Below, in pieces: positions 21,722-33,549 of a stretch of DNA of 64,000 bases. This DNA is from Sindora glabra (taxonomy: Eukaryota > Streptophyta > Magnoliopsida > Fabales > Fabaceae): positions 70,829,283 through 70,893,282 of the forward strand of contig CM035235.1 in the NCBI GenBank assembly GCA_020226215.1, read 5' to 3'. The position numbers and the translations under genes were made by a program. Under the pieces are notes generated by a model. It made no database searches. It had not been told where the DNA came from and was given only the letters and a program-made list of their open reading frames with translations. Numbering within the stretch: the stretch's first letter is position 1; each line of letters starts with the position of its first letter.

Positions 21722-23515
21722 TGCAAATTTGTGACATTAAAGTTAGTTACAATACTAATGCATTTAAAGAAAATCAGACACAGAAAACTAGCACGCAGTA
21801 TTACCACAAGGTCTAGCGCTCCCCCAACGGGTGTAATACATCGCAAACCATAATAATCAATATAAAATAAAAAACTCATATTATTTATATCATAATATTC
21901 TAAATAAATTTCTCTACCACTATAAAAGATATTTTCATGATGACTACTAAAAATTATAATATAAGCACAAAATTAATAAAATACTAACCGACAAGTATTA
22001 GGAAGAACAAACAGAAAAAAGCCTCTACATGAAAGAAAATTTTGTTAGATATTTTAATAACTTTAAACTCTAAGTAAAAATTATTACATATTATTGTATC
22101 ATTAAAAAAATTATGTAAAGATCATGCTAAATTAAATATACTTTGCAAGACAATATATAAAAGGAACAAAAATAATAACATAGATAAAATTTTATTAATG
22201 TATATTTAATTTTAAATATAGTGTTTAAATTTTTTTATCAAGAAAATATTAATAGATTTTAAAAGAGAATTAATTTTTATTCTTAAATACCTTTATTAGA
22301 ACTAAAATATATAATTAAATATTTCAATTAACGCTTCCCATAATATTAATTTTTTAAAATTATTTTAAGATAAAAATAAAATATGTTACATTATGTCAAT
22401 ATTATGTAATTATCTTATTATTTAAATAGTAAATAATATAATTCAAAATAAAAAAATTATAGTAAAATGAATTAAAAAAGGAGAAGTACTATGTGAAAGG
22501 TAAAGTAATAAGTGTTAAAAATTAAATATGTAATCAATTAGTTTTATTAAATAATTTATTTGATTATTAAAAATAATTTTATGTTAAAAAAATAAATTAT
22601 ATTATATTTATATTATTCAATATATTGCATTTGAACTTCTAATAGAATGATTGAAAAGAGAAAGAAAAAAAATAAACAAAATAGATGAAATTAAGAAAAA
22701 TTAATGTACGAACTATAAACCCTTGGAGAAGTCTTAGTTGATGTATTTTAAATTTAAAACATAACATTCAAAAATTATTATCACCAAAAATTTCAAAAAA
22801 TCTATATAAATAAAATTTAATTTAATTACTAAGTATTTTTTTAAAAAATATAATATAAAATTAATTATTTTTAATAATAAAATATATATTAAAGCTTTAA
22901 TTTATTTAAAATATTATAATAAGCTAAAAAATCATAACTTATTATATTTATATTAACTAATGATGTTGATGTTTTAAACCATAGACAATACGAGTATATA
23001 TACAAAGAATATAATAAAATAAATAAGAAATAAATAATATGTACGGTATGAAGTAATAAAAAATTAACTGTATAATAGATTAATTAATTAAATAAATTAT
23101 ATAATTTATATAGAATGCATTTATAATTAAAAAATTGATATATCTTACTATTAAAAAATATTGGTGTATATGGTTTAAATACCATGACTTAACAAAAAAG
23201 AATAACAAAAATGTACAATAAAAAAATAAAACAAACAGAAATAATACATAAAATATCAAGTCTTTACAAAATACCCTCAATTGATATTTACTTATTTTGA
23301 TATATATTATTCTAAAATTAATATAAAAATATTAATAAATAGGATAATATATCCTCGTAGTAATGAACATATAATAAAAATAATCTTATTTTTATCATAT
23401 TCTATATCCTAAAAAATTTTATATTTCAAAAATATCTAAACGTAATTTTTACCTAGATTGTAAATTTTATTCTAAAACACTTTTCTTTATCCCCTTTGTT
23501 CTTCTTTTAAAATTA
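21722..23515. other. Interior of the Mutator-like element, AT-rich
   Basis: Apart from a short exon-like piece on the minus strand at about 21800-21850, this 1.8 kb is nearly pure A/T with no protein-like frame. A diverged copy of the 190-bp tandem repeat unit occurs at about 21845-21990. Confidence 0.5.
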
Positions 23516-24035
23516 CAAACTATCACAGATCATTTAAATTTGTTTAATTTTTTTCCTAAATACTATATCATAATTTCACAGCATTAATCATAATAATCAA
23601 TATAAAATAAAAATTTTCCCCCCAATGTAAAATATATTCTTATAATAACTAATAAAAATTATAATATAAATACACAAATTATAGAAATACTAACCAGTAA
23701 AAATCACAAACTATCACAGATCATATAAATTTGCACAAATTTTTCCTAAATCCTAAATCATAATTTCAAATCATAAATCATAATAATTAACATAAAATAA
23801 AAAATCTTCTCCTACTATAAAATATATTCTTATAATAACTAATAAAAATTATAATATACATACAGAAATTATAAAAAAACTAACCAGTACAAATTACAAA
23901 CTATCACAGATCATATAAATTTTTACAACTTTTCCTAAATCTCATATCATTTTTTCATATCATAAATCATAATAATCAACACAGAATAAAAATTTTCCTA
24001 CCACTATAAATATAAAAATTATAAAAATACTAACC
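23516..24035. repeat. 190-bp tandem repeat, nearly three copies
   Basis: The word CAAACTATCACAGATCAT starts at 23516, 23707 and 23897 (periods 191 and 190). Each unit continues through TTTCCTAAAT, CATAATAATCAA, ACTATAAA and ATACTAACCA. The unit's end lies beside a minus-strand splice-donor-like TGGTTAGTA, so the donor-like word recurs in every copy. Confidence 0.8.
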
Positions 24036-24252
24036 AAGGAAGAGCAAGAAAAGAAGACCAGATCTGCTCCAAAGAAACAAATGTTGCTGGATGAAATATA
24101 CAGAAGTAAGAAAGGATGAAGATTTGTTAATGAAAATATGAAAAATATTAAGAACGGCTGCGAAGAGAGAAGGGAAGAGTGGCTGCTGTAGAGTGCCTCC
24201 GAATTAGGGTTCTTTCTGGCTGCTGCGGAGGAGGGGAGGGTGAATATATAGG
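24036..24252 (-). promoter_or_regulatory. Promoter and first exon remnant of the transposon gene
   Basis: On the minus strand a TATA box (CCTATATATTCACC, 24239-24252) is followed by a CT-rich leader that includes AACCCTAATTCGG. The segment ends at CTTCCTTG followed by a GTTAGTAT donor near 24035. This lies just inside the GGCGCC-bearing terminal region and points into the element, toward the coding remnant at 21721. No ATG with a convincing frame was found, so it may be a 5' untranslated exon. Confidence 0.45.
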
Positions 24253-24258
24253 CAAGAA

Positions 24259-24463
24259 GGCGCCAAATCAAATGGCGCCTCCCAGAAAATTTAAAAAAAT
24301 TTAAACACGGAGGCGCCATATTGAAAGGCGCCTCCCAGAAAATTTAATTACGAAGGCACCATGTTGACATGGCGCCTTCAAGGCACTTCAAATTCAATGG
24401 CGCCATGTTGAAAGGCGCCTTCAGCATGGTTGCTATCCCAAAAACGCCAGATGGTGTGGCGCC
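24259..24463. repeat. Cluster of GGCGCC palindromes in the terminal region
   Basis: GGCGCC or close variants occur about ten times in 205 bases, many facing each other as ATGGCGCC...GGCGCCTC pairs with 10-25-bp arms and CCCAGAAAATTTAA spacers. Similar words lie in the left terminal region (18770-18855) and in the nested element (19703-19785, 20388-20400). Strongly GC-rich against an A/T background. Confidence 0.75.
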
Positions 24464-24655
24464 CTCAAGTACCATGGGCGTATTTTGGTAATTAGTTTCG
24501 AAACTACGGTAAAACGTAAAAATTTTTATAAAATAATCGTATTTCGATATTTTAACCCTTTTTAATCATGGGTTCAAACCTTCCAGAACGTTAGCCATTT
24601 TATTTGAGTGACAACATTTTTAAGGAGATCTTTTAATGCTTATGGATTAATTGAT

Positions 24656-24890
24656 AAGGCCTTGTTTGGAAAGAGAGAAAGAAAATGGGGAAAAAATTGT
24701 CACAATTTTTTTTCTCTCTTATTTGGATGGAAAGAAAAGAGTAAAGAAAGAAATAGTAGATGCTGAATTTATAGTTAAAATTGTCTAGTTAATTCAAATT
24801 TTAAAAAATTTTTTCGTTCATTTTTCTTCAATTCAAATCTGAAAAAAAAAATTTCTTTCTTTCCTATTTTCTTCTCTTCTAAACAAAAGG
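24656..24890. mobile_element. 235-bp hAT-like MITE with 8-bp flanking repeat
   Basis: The ends AAGGCCTTGTTTGGAAAGAG and CTTCTCTTCTAAACAAAAGG are inverted repeats. Flanks TAATTGAT (24648-24655) and TAATTGAA (24891-24898) agree at seven of eight positions, as expected for an 8-bp hAT duplication. No coding. Confidence 0.75.
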
Positions 24891-24904
24891 TAATTGAATT
24901 TGAT

Positions 24905-27220
24905 ACTAACTTTTAAATAAATGTTTATTGACAGCCTAGCATGCCACTGATATCCTGCAAAATAGAATTGAGGGAACTTCTTTTTCTCAGCATTTTCTTC
25001 GTTACAAAAAAAAAATTATCAAACTAAAGGAAGAAAATTCACACAAAACCCATTCATTTTTTCTTTAACACTGGAAGTGAGGAGATGCTTATGAATCATT
25101 TGCTTTACACAAAATAAATTTTTATAAAAAGTCAAATTTTTTAAGAGGTAAAATCTTTGTAAATTTTTTATAAAATGTTTAAAATTATCTGATTGATTAT
25201 AGAAATTAAAAGATTTCAAAAGTTTTTATTGAGGGAAAGTATGTAAATTTTTTTTTAAATTTTATGAAAAGTAAAATATTTTTAAAGAGTTTTATTTTTG
25301 TTAGATCCTCGATTGCTCACGGACAAGTTAAGTTGCTTCTTCTTAACTCAATTGTAATAGTCTTAATTAAGTGTAGCAGTAACTTTTAAATGAACCTCTG
25401 TTAACAATCCAACATGCTATTGATGCCTTATTAAAATAGGATCAAAGGAACTTCTCATTGTTATTATTTTCTTTATTATTTAAAAGGTGCATTCACAGTA
25501 TCTTGGAGGTTTTGGCACGCAGAGTGACGTGCTGCAACAAGAATCGTCCATTCAACATTGTGTAATCACAACCATCACTTTAAAAATTATTATAATTTGA
25601 CTGGAGAAATTTATGAAAAGCGATAATAATTAATGAAAATTGTAAATCAAACCTAACAAGTCAGATCCAAACTAATTACGATTTGAAGGAAGGGGAAGTG
25701 CAGAGGATGACGGCGAATGGCTGAAGGTCTCCGATTGTATCACGTGGACAATACTTAGAAGCCTTGCTAATGTTTGACATAAAATAATACAAAAATAGGA
25801 TAGTTTATAAATTATAGACAACAAATGGCTGAAAATTTCCAATTGCATCGCATGGTTAATACTCGGTATGGTTATTTAAATTTAAATCGCAACACCTAAA
25901 AAATGATATGAAAATAGGGTAATTTTTAAATGAGTTTATTCCATTACTCTAAGTCTTGCTAATGTTTGGTACAAAAAGAAACAAGTTAGATAAAAAGAAA
26001 TACATTCAATCGTCGTCGATTTGCAAAATGCTTGGACATGGTGGAGAATAAACTAGGATGCCATTCTCTGGCTAGCAACAACAACAAAAAAATGATGATA
26101 CAGCTATTTTAGTTGATGTCAATCATTTTCTCATTGAGAATTTCAAGTCTCTGCTTCTCAGATATGACAATAATCATACTAATTGGCATAATGCCAGAAA
26201 AATCTCTAGTGATGACAACGAATTTCCAAAACTAAGCCTGATTTTACTCAATGAATTGCCACAATTACTTTAGCTGCCGCCTGATCTTTCCAACTCAAAC
26301 TGGTCCTTGTCTATCTAGGCTTCACAAGCTCCAAGGTTATGGAGGATTCTTTGATAAGCTTGACCACTACTTATGATGAAGCGAATTCAAGCAATCTGAC
26401 CACAAATGGATCCTCTTTGAATTTTAATAAGGTTTTTGGGAAGTAAACAACGACAAAGAAACTTCCCCAAAAGGCAAGGATAAATTTTTTAATTACATAA
26501 GAGATCAACAAAGAAACTTTCCCATCGTACAAGTTCATACCCAATGCTTTTGTGGATCTAAATGTCATTTTGCTTCAGTGATCGAAGAAAGCTGTGGCGG
26601 TGAAGTCTCGGAGTGTTCAAAGAAGAAGAAGAATACCAGAGAGAGAAGAGAATTAATGTCATAGTTTTTAATGGAAAAATATTAAAACATTTGCTGATTA
26701 AAAGTAATTTATGCCATGTATGAGGTCAAGTGTCCACACTCTCACCATAGCAATTTTTGTAATATTACCTATATCATTTTGAAATTTAAAATATAATTTT
26801 TAATTGCAACAGTTGTCATGTGGCCAAATTAAAAATTGTCATCTATCTAGGATTTTAAATCTAAGATTCTTCTAAAGACACCGTAGATCACACCTATTTA
26901 AAAAAAAACAAATAATACCAAATTATAAGAGAAAAGAAATTTACACAACATCCATTCATTTTTTCTAAACAATAGAAATGTCGAGACACTTATGAATCAT
27001 CTGCTTAATATGAAATAAATTGTAGTAGAAAATTGAATTTTTTGAGAAATAATTTTTTATGAATTTCTAAAAAAATTCAAAATTATTTGATTTAAAATAA
27101 AAATAATTTTTTTACAAGTTCTTCTTACTTACGAAAAAGTAGATAAACAATTTTTTATAATTTATAAAAGTAAAATTTTCTTAAAAGTTCTATTCTCTTT
27201 ATTTTGTTAACAAGTAACTA
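24905..27220. repeat. About 470-bp tandem repeat, second copy split by an insertion
   Basis: Unit part A begins ACTAACTTTTAAATAAATG at 24905 and recurs as AGTAACTTTTAAATGAAC at 25377; both copies contain GGAACTTCT. Part B (AATTCACACAAAACCCATTC at 25038, with ATGCTTATGAATCAT) recurs at 26936-27050. In the first copy A and B are adjacent. In the second they are separated by 25485-26895. I cannot assign the unit to a known family. Confidence 0.7.
25485..26895. mobile_element. 1.4-kb element inserted in the tandem repeat; may carry a captured gene piece
   Basis: ATTTAAA flanks both ends (25478-25484 and 26896-26902). The left end AGGTGCATTCACAGTATCTT and the inverse of the right end, AGGTGTGATCTACGGTGTCTT, match at about 15 of 21 positions. 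Comparison with the uninterrupted first repeat copy fixes both borders. Inside, the minus strand at 26570-26640 looks like a CT/TTC-rich plant 5' leader followed by ATG and a 65-residue frame (26371-26568). A plus-strand block at 26118-26270 also looks exon-like. Partial internal duplication occurs near 25710 and 25825. The superfamily is not settled. Confidence 0.6.
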
Positions 27221-27472
27221 ATCAAATAATTCATTTGTTTTTCACTCGAGGAAATTTACACACTTCATCCAACTTTCAGCAGAAAAAATATTCTGAAATC
27301 ACATCGCCTGTCTTTTGGATCTTGATTATCGGCAACTGCCAACTGGTTTATTTTTCAAATTTTTTTCCCACTTTCGGGTTAGGTAGGGAGAGCCTGGAGT
27401 GGGGATCGGGGTGGGTCGGAGTCCAACCCCTTATTTTTTTTTTTTTTATAATTACACGAAAGATTGTTTGCT

Positions 27473-27474
<2 letters not shown>

Positions 27475-27537
<63 letters not shown>
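27475..27537. repeat. (AT)n microsatellite
   Basis: About 63 bases of uninterrupted AT. Long reading frames across it on both strands are artefacts of the repeat. Confidence 0.95.
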
Positions 27538-27539
<2 letters not shown>

Positions 27540-28574
27540 CAAATTCAAAACTAAAGAAAAATAAAGATTTTAAAATAATATCAAATATTATTATTTATAT
27601 AGCAATGCTGGAGGATAGTGGAGCTATCATTTGTTCTGGCCCCCAATTTTCAGATAATAAAATCAAATATTATTTTTAAATAAAAACGAATATTATTGAT
27701 TTTGGTCAATGGGCTACTAGATTTACGTTCATGGTCCCATAAAAGCTTTTTAATGGACCTAAATTATGTCCAAACTTATTGGGCTTTTCAAGACTTTTGA
27801 AAACTTTTGCAAATTGGACCATAATAGAGACATAATGGGCCACGAGTAGACCCAATATCTTTATTGCAATTCAATTCCCCACCATACAAAACACATCTAT
27901 CCAAACATAACAGTTCATTAATTAGGGCCAGGTATAAAAAATTTGCAGATTTTTCTGTAAAACATTAATTAATCTAGGCATGTTAAGCTCAATCTTTCAT
28001 TATCAAAACAACTTTAATCTAATCTAATTAAAATCAAAAGCTGCTTTATTTTGATCTTAGCTTAGATCTAATGAAACAATAATTGAAAGAAAGAAAAAAC
28101 AGGAAAATAGGTGGCACATGCATAGCGCGTGGCAGCCTCTGGTTGATCACTGAGCTTCCATTTTTTCCATTATCACATCGGAGCAACTCAAGAAGCATAT
28201 CTATTCACCTTTGAATTTCGCGGGGACTGAGATCGATTACTCTTCTCTTTCACTCAAATCACTGTACGGACCCTTCGTCTTCTCTCTTGCTCTTCATCGA
28301 ACCCTAGAATCCTTAATCGTCGTTTCTTTTCCGTCGTGTTGTAGGTTGTAGACGGGGATTTCAGTTATTGGGTCTGATTTGTGTCTGATGTTTAGATTTC
28401 TCGTACGTATGGCAAGGTCATTGATTTAGTGTTTGACTTTCAACTGTGTGCGTTTAGTCGTCGAGTGTAAGATGTAGAATCGTACATTTAGGTTTGAATT
28501 CAAACTTTAAATATCACAATTGTATATTATATTTGTTTTGATGTGTGAGTGTCTTTTCAGTGTAGCAGTCCGAT
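27538..28574 (+). other. Upstream region and 5' leader of the PP2C gene
   Basis: 27538-28150 is intergenic. From about 28200 the sequence becomes CT-rich and leader-like (AACCCTAGAATCC at about 28302). A 3' splice acceptor TGTCTTTTCAG lies at 28550-28560, 14 bases before the ATG, so a 5'-UTR intron is likely, with its donor somewhere near 28345-28400. No clear TATA box was identified. Confidence 0.5.
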
Positions 28575-31500
28575 ATGGGGATATACCTCAGCAGCCCTAA
28601 AACTGAGAAGGCCTCTGAAGATGGCGAGAATGACAGGCTCCGTTTTGGCGCGTCTTCTATGCAAGGGTGGCGTGCCACCATGGAGGACGCCGTGAGTGGT
28701 CTCTTGTTGATTTTTTTACATTCATATAGTTATTTTTCTTCTATGTCCGTTCATATTAACTACTAATGCACAATTTATAGATATGGTATATTCTTTAGTG
28801 CTTTCGACTCTGTATATGCAAAGTGTTGGCTGAACATGAAAGAATCTTCTCATTGAAAAGTATTGTTAGTTTATTATTATTCTTATCAGGTTTCAATTGA
28901 AGGAAGACAAAAAAAATCTAATGTAGATTGAGACGATACTGACAAAAAACGAAGAGTTTCTGAGCGGGGAACTAGTTGATCTAAACTTGAGATTTCTTGT
29001 CAAGTCAGGGTCATAAATGGAAGTTCTGATCAAAAGACAAACAGCTGATGTGTGAATGTGGATTGAATGAAGTTAATTATAGCCTACAGTTTTAGATACT
29101 ATTAAAGGAATAACATTTAAATCAAAACATTTTTGGTAAAATTAAGCACTTAAATTGGATAGATCAGATCACCTTCAGTGAGTAAGTTTTCATTAGTTTG
29201 TGAGTTGCTTGTTAAAATGAAAATTGGTTGAGGATTGCATTTGATTGATGTTTAACTTCTTTAAATCACATAATTTATTTATGTCCCTATGTTAAACTTT
29301 TCTATTGGCCTTGATGATTTATTTATTAGTTTTGGTTGTGATTTATCTTCATATCATTATGACTAACAAATTTTGTTGAGGATGCGATTCTGATGTTTGA
29401 AGATATCCAAATTTACAGAAGTTAAAAGTACTCCTGCTCTGGCATGACTCTGTTCGTACAAAATTGCTTCTCTTTGGAATTGATTGCTATTTGCTGCATT
29501 TTGATATGATTTAGATGCTTTACTAACACCTTGTTTCATTGATGTATTGGTATCTTTTGGGTACAATATAGTCTACCCAATGGTTGATGATAATTTAATC
29601 TATTTTAACAGCATGCAGCCCTCCTAGATTTGGATGAGTTTACATCTTTCTTTGGTGTTTATGATGGCCATGGAGGTCAGTGTCTACTCTCTGATTTTTG
29701 AATGATCTTTAACAACTTCAATTTTTTTTTATTTCATTGGTCATTACTACAAGTTTGTAAATTTTTATTTATTTTTCATGTGTTCATTTTTAAACCCCGG
29801 CTTTCGAACAATGGAATTTTTTATTGTAACATGAGTTATTTTCAATTAGTTTATCATTTAATTTATTTTAAACAAGTTTCTAACCATTGTGCTCATTGTC
29901 CTCTGATTTGCAGGCAAAGCAGTTTCTAAATTCTGTGCAAAATATCTGCACCAACAAGTGCTTAGGCATGAAGCCTATTCAGCTGGAGATTTGAACGCAT
30001 CTCTGCAGAAGTCTTTTCTCAGGTTGGTTGGTTTACTTTTTTTAATTTAAAATTTTCATTAATATAAAATGATGCTTTTGTGCAAAGAAAGTCCAAAAAT
30101 GAGGTAGGTAGTGGGATTGGTCTCTTTCACATATAAGAGCTAACTTAGCTTAGCCTCAAGCCAAACTGTCCCTGATCTTGAATGGCAATCATACTTCACG
30201 TTCACTATTGTGCTTATGATCTACCTTGTAATTGAAACCGTATAGAACCTTTTTATTGACTCTACCTATCTAATAGGTTATATTATCCTTCTTGATACTA
30301 GGTAAAAGATGAAAGAGTCACCAACTGAATTGACAAGACTGATTTTCATTGACTGATGCCATTAATTATTAATTGACTTGCATTTATTTTCTCTGCAAGT
30401 AAAATTATATATGCATTTGACATTTTAGAGATGGTTAAATTTATTGGAATGTGATCTGCTAGTTTAGACAGAAATATTTCTGTCAAGTTGTGGTTTTTGT
30501 TTATATTTTTTCCAATAGAAGCTCTTTGTTAATGTTTCCATCCCCATTGGAGCAGAATGGATGAGATGATGCGTGGACAAAGAGGATGGAGAGAATTAGC
30601 AATCTTGGGAGATAAAATAGAAAAGTTGTCTGGTATGCTAGAGGGGTTTATATGGTCGCCCAAGAATGGTGAAGTCAATGAAGGCTTTGATGATTGGGCT
30701 TTTGAGGAGGTAATGGATTAATGAAATCATATTTTTCTATTTGCGTCAGAACTGCTTGTTTCCTCCCTTTGAGCTCATGGTTTCTATTTAGTACATGCAT
30801 GTTGGAAAAAATTTTGATATAAAAGGATCCCTTTAAAATTCAGTTTGAACAGATTCTATTCTGGAAATCCTAGCTGCTATTTGAATTTGGCATATATTTG
30901 GTTTTTAATTTTATTATAACGAAAAAAATTTGGAACTGCTTTACCTTAACTATAATTATGCTGGTTTTTATACCTTTGGGTTTGATATGAATTATTTGTG
31001 TAACCATGTATTCTGGAACCTCTAACAAACTGAACAGGGTCTGAGAATTTCAACTGATCAGTTAGATTTCTTATGTTTTCCTGACTAGTCTGCCTTACTG
31101 TTATATTGCAAGCTCACTGTGATATACATATTTATATACAAATTAATTAAATGTGAACTTGATAGCCAATGCTTAGAAGCTGCTAAGATTATTGTGATAA
31201 TTTGACATCAAATGTAGATGAGCATGCAAATAAAAGGTCATTACCAATAGGTGGTAACCGTCGAAATATGTACAAGGTCTGATGTCAGCCATACACAGCC
31301 ATATCATGATGCTGTGTTCTCTTGTATGTTAAATGTTATTACGGTGTACTAAAATTTTATTTGATCTGAGGATGTGCTATGCTGCAAAGTAGGGGCCCCA
31401 TTCTGATTTCACTGGACCAAACTCTGGAAGTACGGCATGTGTAGCAATCGTTCGAGGCAACCAACTTGTTGTAGCAAATGCTGGGGATTCTCGCTGTGTA

Positions 31501-33549
31501 TTATCAAGGAAGGGGCAGGTACCTCCACTTGCAGTTTTATTTTTCGTAGTTTTTGCTTATTTATTTTTTGGATTGAATTTTCTCAGCTGTATTTTTATCA
31601 TCTCTATATCTCAATATGCATAAATGTATTGGACATAGCTAGCAAAGGTGCTGGTGCATGATGGATTGAACTGTCGTATGATTCAGTAGTTACTGACATG
31701 GCCAACATGACTACCAATTACGGAAATAGAAATGGGAAGGGGAGGATAAAGAAGTGGGTCTATAGAGAATGTTGAACACGCATCCTAACTCCAAACGTAC
31801 AGTCCCCCCCCCCCCCCCCAAAAAAAAAAAAAAACTGTGAGATAGATATTTTATCAATGGCATACTTTCATCTCTTCAATATACTATTTCCCATACATAT
31901 TTTATGTTGCAATGATGTTAAAGAAGAATGAGCATTGAAATTATTTACACCCATTTAATTTTTGACATCTAAATGCATCTCTGATTTTTTTCGTCACTGT
32001 CATCATCTGAATGTCACTAGTGGTTGTTAATTTATTGAAGGTATTATTGCAGGCATATAATTTGTCTAAAGATCACAAACCTGATCTTGAGGTTGAGAAA
32101 GATAGGATTCTAAAAGCTGGTGGTTTTATCCAAGTTGGACGTGTCAATGGAAGTTTAAACCTGGCTAGAGCCATTGGTAATAAAAGTTCTCTGTTGTAAA
32201 TGTGAAGAAAATGAATGAGGATTTTATCCTTAAAAAAAATAAATAAAAATAAAAATTGAACTTATGCTGTCCTGAGTTGAGCTCGTTTTTTTGCTTTGAT
32301 CACCAATGTTCTAATATAATTATAGTACTTTTTCTGCTACAGGAGACATGGAATTCAAGCAGAACAAGTATTTGCCTGCTGAAAAGCAGATTGTAACTGC
32401 TGATCCAGACGTAACTTCTGTAAGTAGTGTATTGCTCAGTACATCATAGGGTTAAATTGGTCAATATTTGGGGAATGATGAGTGCCCCTGGATTGGTCAT
32501 CTTATTATTAATATCCATTTATAGATTCAGAGAACATAAACTCCATGCCTCTTGATAACGTGAATTGCTCAGATCTAGCATATTTACTGGCTTCATTTAA
32601 CATGAAGCTCCCCACCCCCTTCCTTTTTTTTTTTTTTCCAAATGCTCCCTTTTGATTTCTCTTTCATATTCCTTGTAATAGGTTGAGTTGTGCGAAGAAG
32701 ATGAGTTCCTTGTTATAGCCTGTGATGGGATATGGTAAGATGCTAGGTTGCTTTATAGCTTGTGACAATTTATTAATTTTAATCCTTTCTCCAAGATTTC
32801 TCTTTCATGCAAACCACTTAAAACTTATCTTTTTACCATAGTTACTTATATAACTCTTTACCTCCTTTACTTAATGTCACATGATCTAGTAGCCCATGTT
32901 TGCTTGCCTTAAATTTGTTCCAAGTGATATGATATGCTGCATTTTTAATGAACAATTTGTGATCGTACATAATTGCTATGCTTGTTTTAATCCTAGGACT
33001 TATCCATAATAAGATGGTGGCGTTGGTGTTGAATTATTCTCATCACCATGACTTTGTTAATTTGCTGTTTGGTCCTTTTAGATTTTTAGCTAACATTTGC
33101 ATGTTTATTCTATACACTATTTGCTGGTTTTACTCCGTTGACATGCGCTCTCGATGCATAGGGATTGCATGTCAAGCCAACAGCTTGTCGACTTTGTGCA
33201 TGGACAGCTTAAAACAGTAAGTTTCATTGTGGCAAACTTATTTCTAATACAGATAGAAACAACTTTAATATACTTAGATTATTGTAGCCGCCAAATCTGG
33301 TTCGAGCATACCCATTTATGAATCAGAACTATGCAGGAGAACAAACTTTCAGTGGTTTGTGAGAAAGTATTTGATCGGTGCTTGGCGCCTACAGCTGGGG
33401 GTGAGGGATGTGACAACATGACCATGATCTTGATTCAGTTCAAAAAGCCTTCTGACTCAGGTTCTTCGGTCTCCAAGCAGCCTTTGTCGTCAGATCAACC
33501 ATCCGAGGCTGATGATAAGAGTTCAGCCACAGAAACAGAATCGAAGTGA
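28575..33549 (+). CDS. Protein phosphatase 2C, PP2C60-like
   Basis: Mn/Mg-dependent serine/threonine phosphatase. Ten coding exons with GT-AG borders and consistent phases: 28575-28691, 29612-29675, 29914-30022, 30556-30709, 31393-31518, 32053-32176, 32343-32419, 32682-32734, 33162-33216, 33337-33549. They give 363 residues. All core motifs are intact: RATMED 33-38 including the phosphate-binding Arg, DGHGG 57-61 (metal Asp), GSTA 160-163, GDSR, ACDGIWD 270-276 (metal Asp272) and GCDNMT 317-322 (metal Asp319). The N-terminus MGIYLSSPKTEK, with Gly2, fits N-myristoylation (inference). After the catalytic domain comes a Ser-rich acidic tail (about 330-363). Length and insert pattern match Arabidopsis PP2C60-type (clade I) proteins. 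Spliced by eye; the whole frame stays open. Confidence 0.93.
31804..31834. repeat. C16-A15 homopolymer junction in a PP2C intron
   Basis: Sixteen C directly followed by fifteen A in the intron 31519-32052. It is an unusual double homopolymer and a likely place for assembly error or length variation. It does not touch splice sites. Confidence 0.9.

Larger units (their letters stand above)
18679..24556 (-). mobile_element. Mutator-like element (5.9 kb) with long terminal inverted repeats
   Basis: The left end, read on the plus strand, starts GTCAAAATTATCAAATTACG. The right end, read on the minus strand, starts GTTAAAATATCGAAATACG. Both continue for about 85 bp through shared words CGTTTTACC, TTCGAAA and ATTACCAAAATACGC, up to CATGG. 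Flanks are CCTTTTAAT at 18670-18678 and CCTTTTTAAT at 24557-24566, a 9-bp target duplication differing by one T in a run. Long inverted repeats plus a 9-bp duplication are the Mutator-like hallmark. Inside are GGCGCC clusters near the ends, remains of a minus-strand gene with its own promoter, a 190-bp tandem repeat, and a smaller related element. No transposase core was found, so it is probably non-autonomous now. Confidence 0.8.

Noticed and set aside
27235..27564. Long frames on both strands with Tyr-Ile repeats
   Set aside because: They are produced by the (AT)n array at 27475-27537. The same applies to frames at 47754-47979 and 51390-51608.
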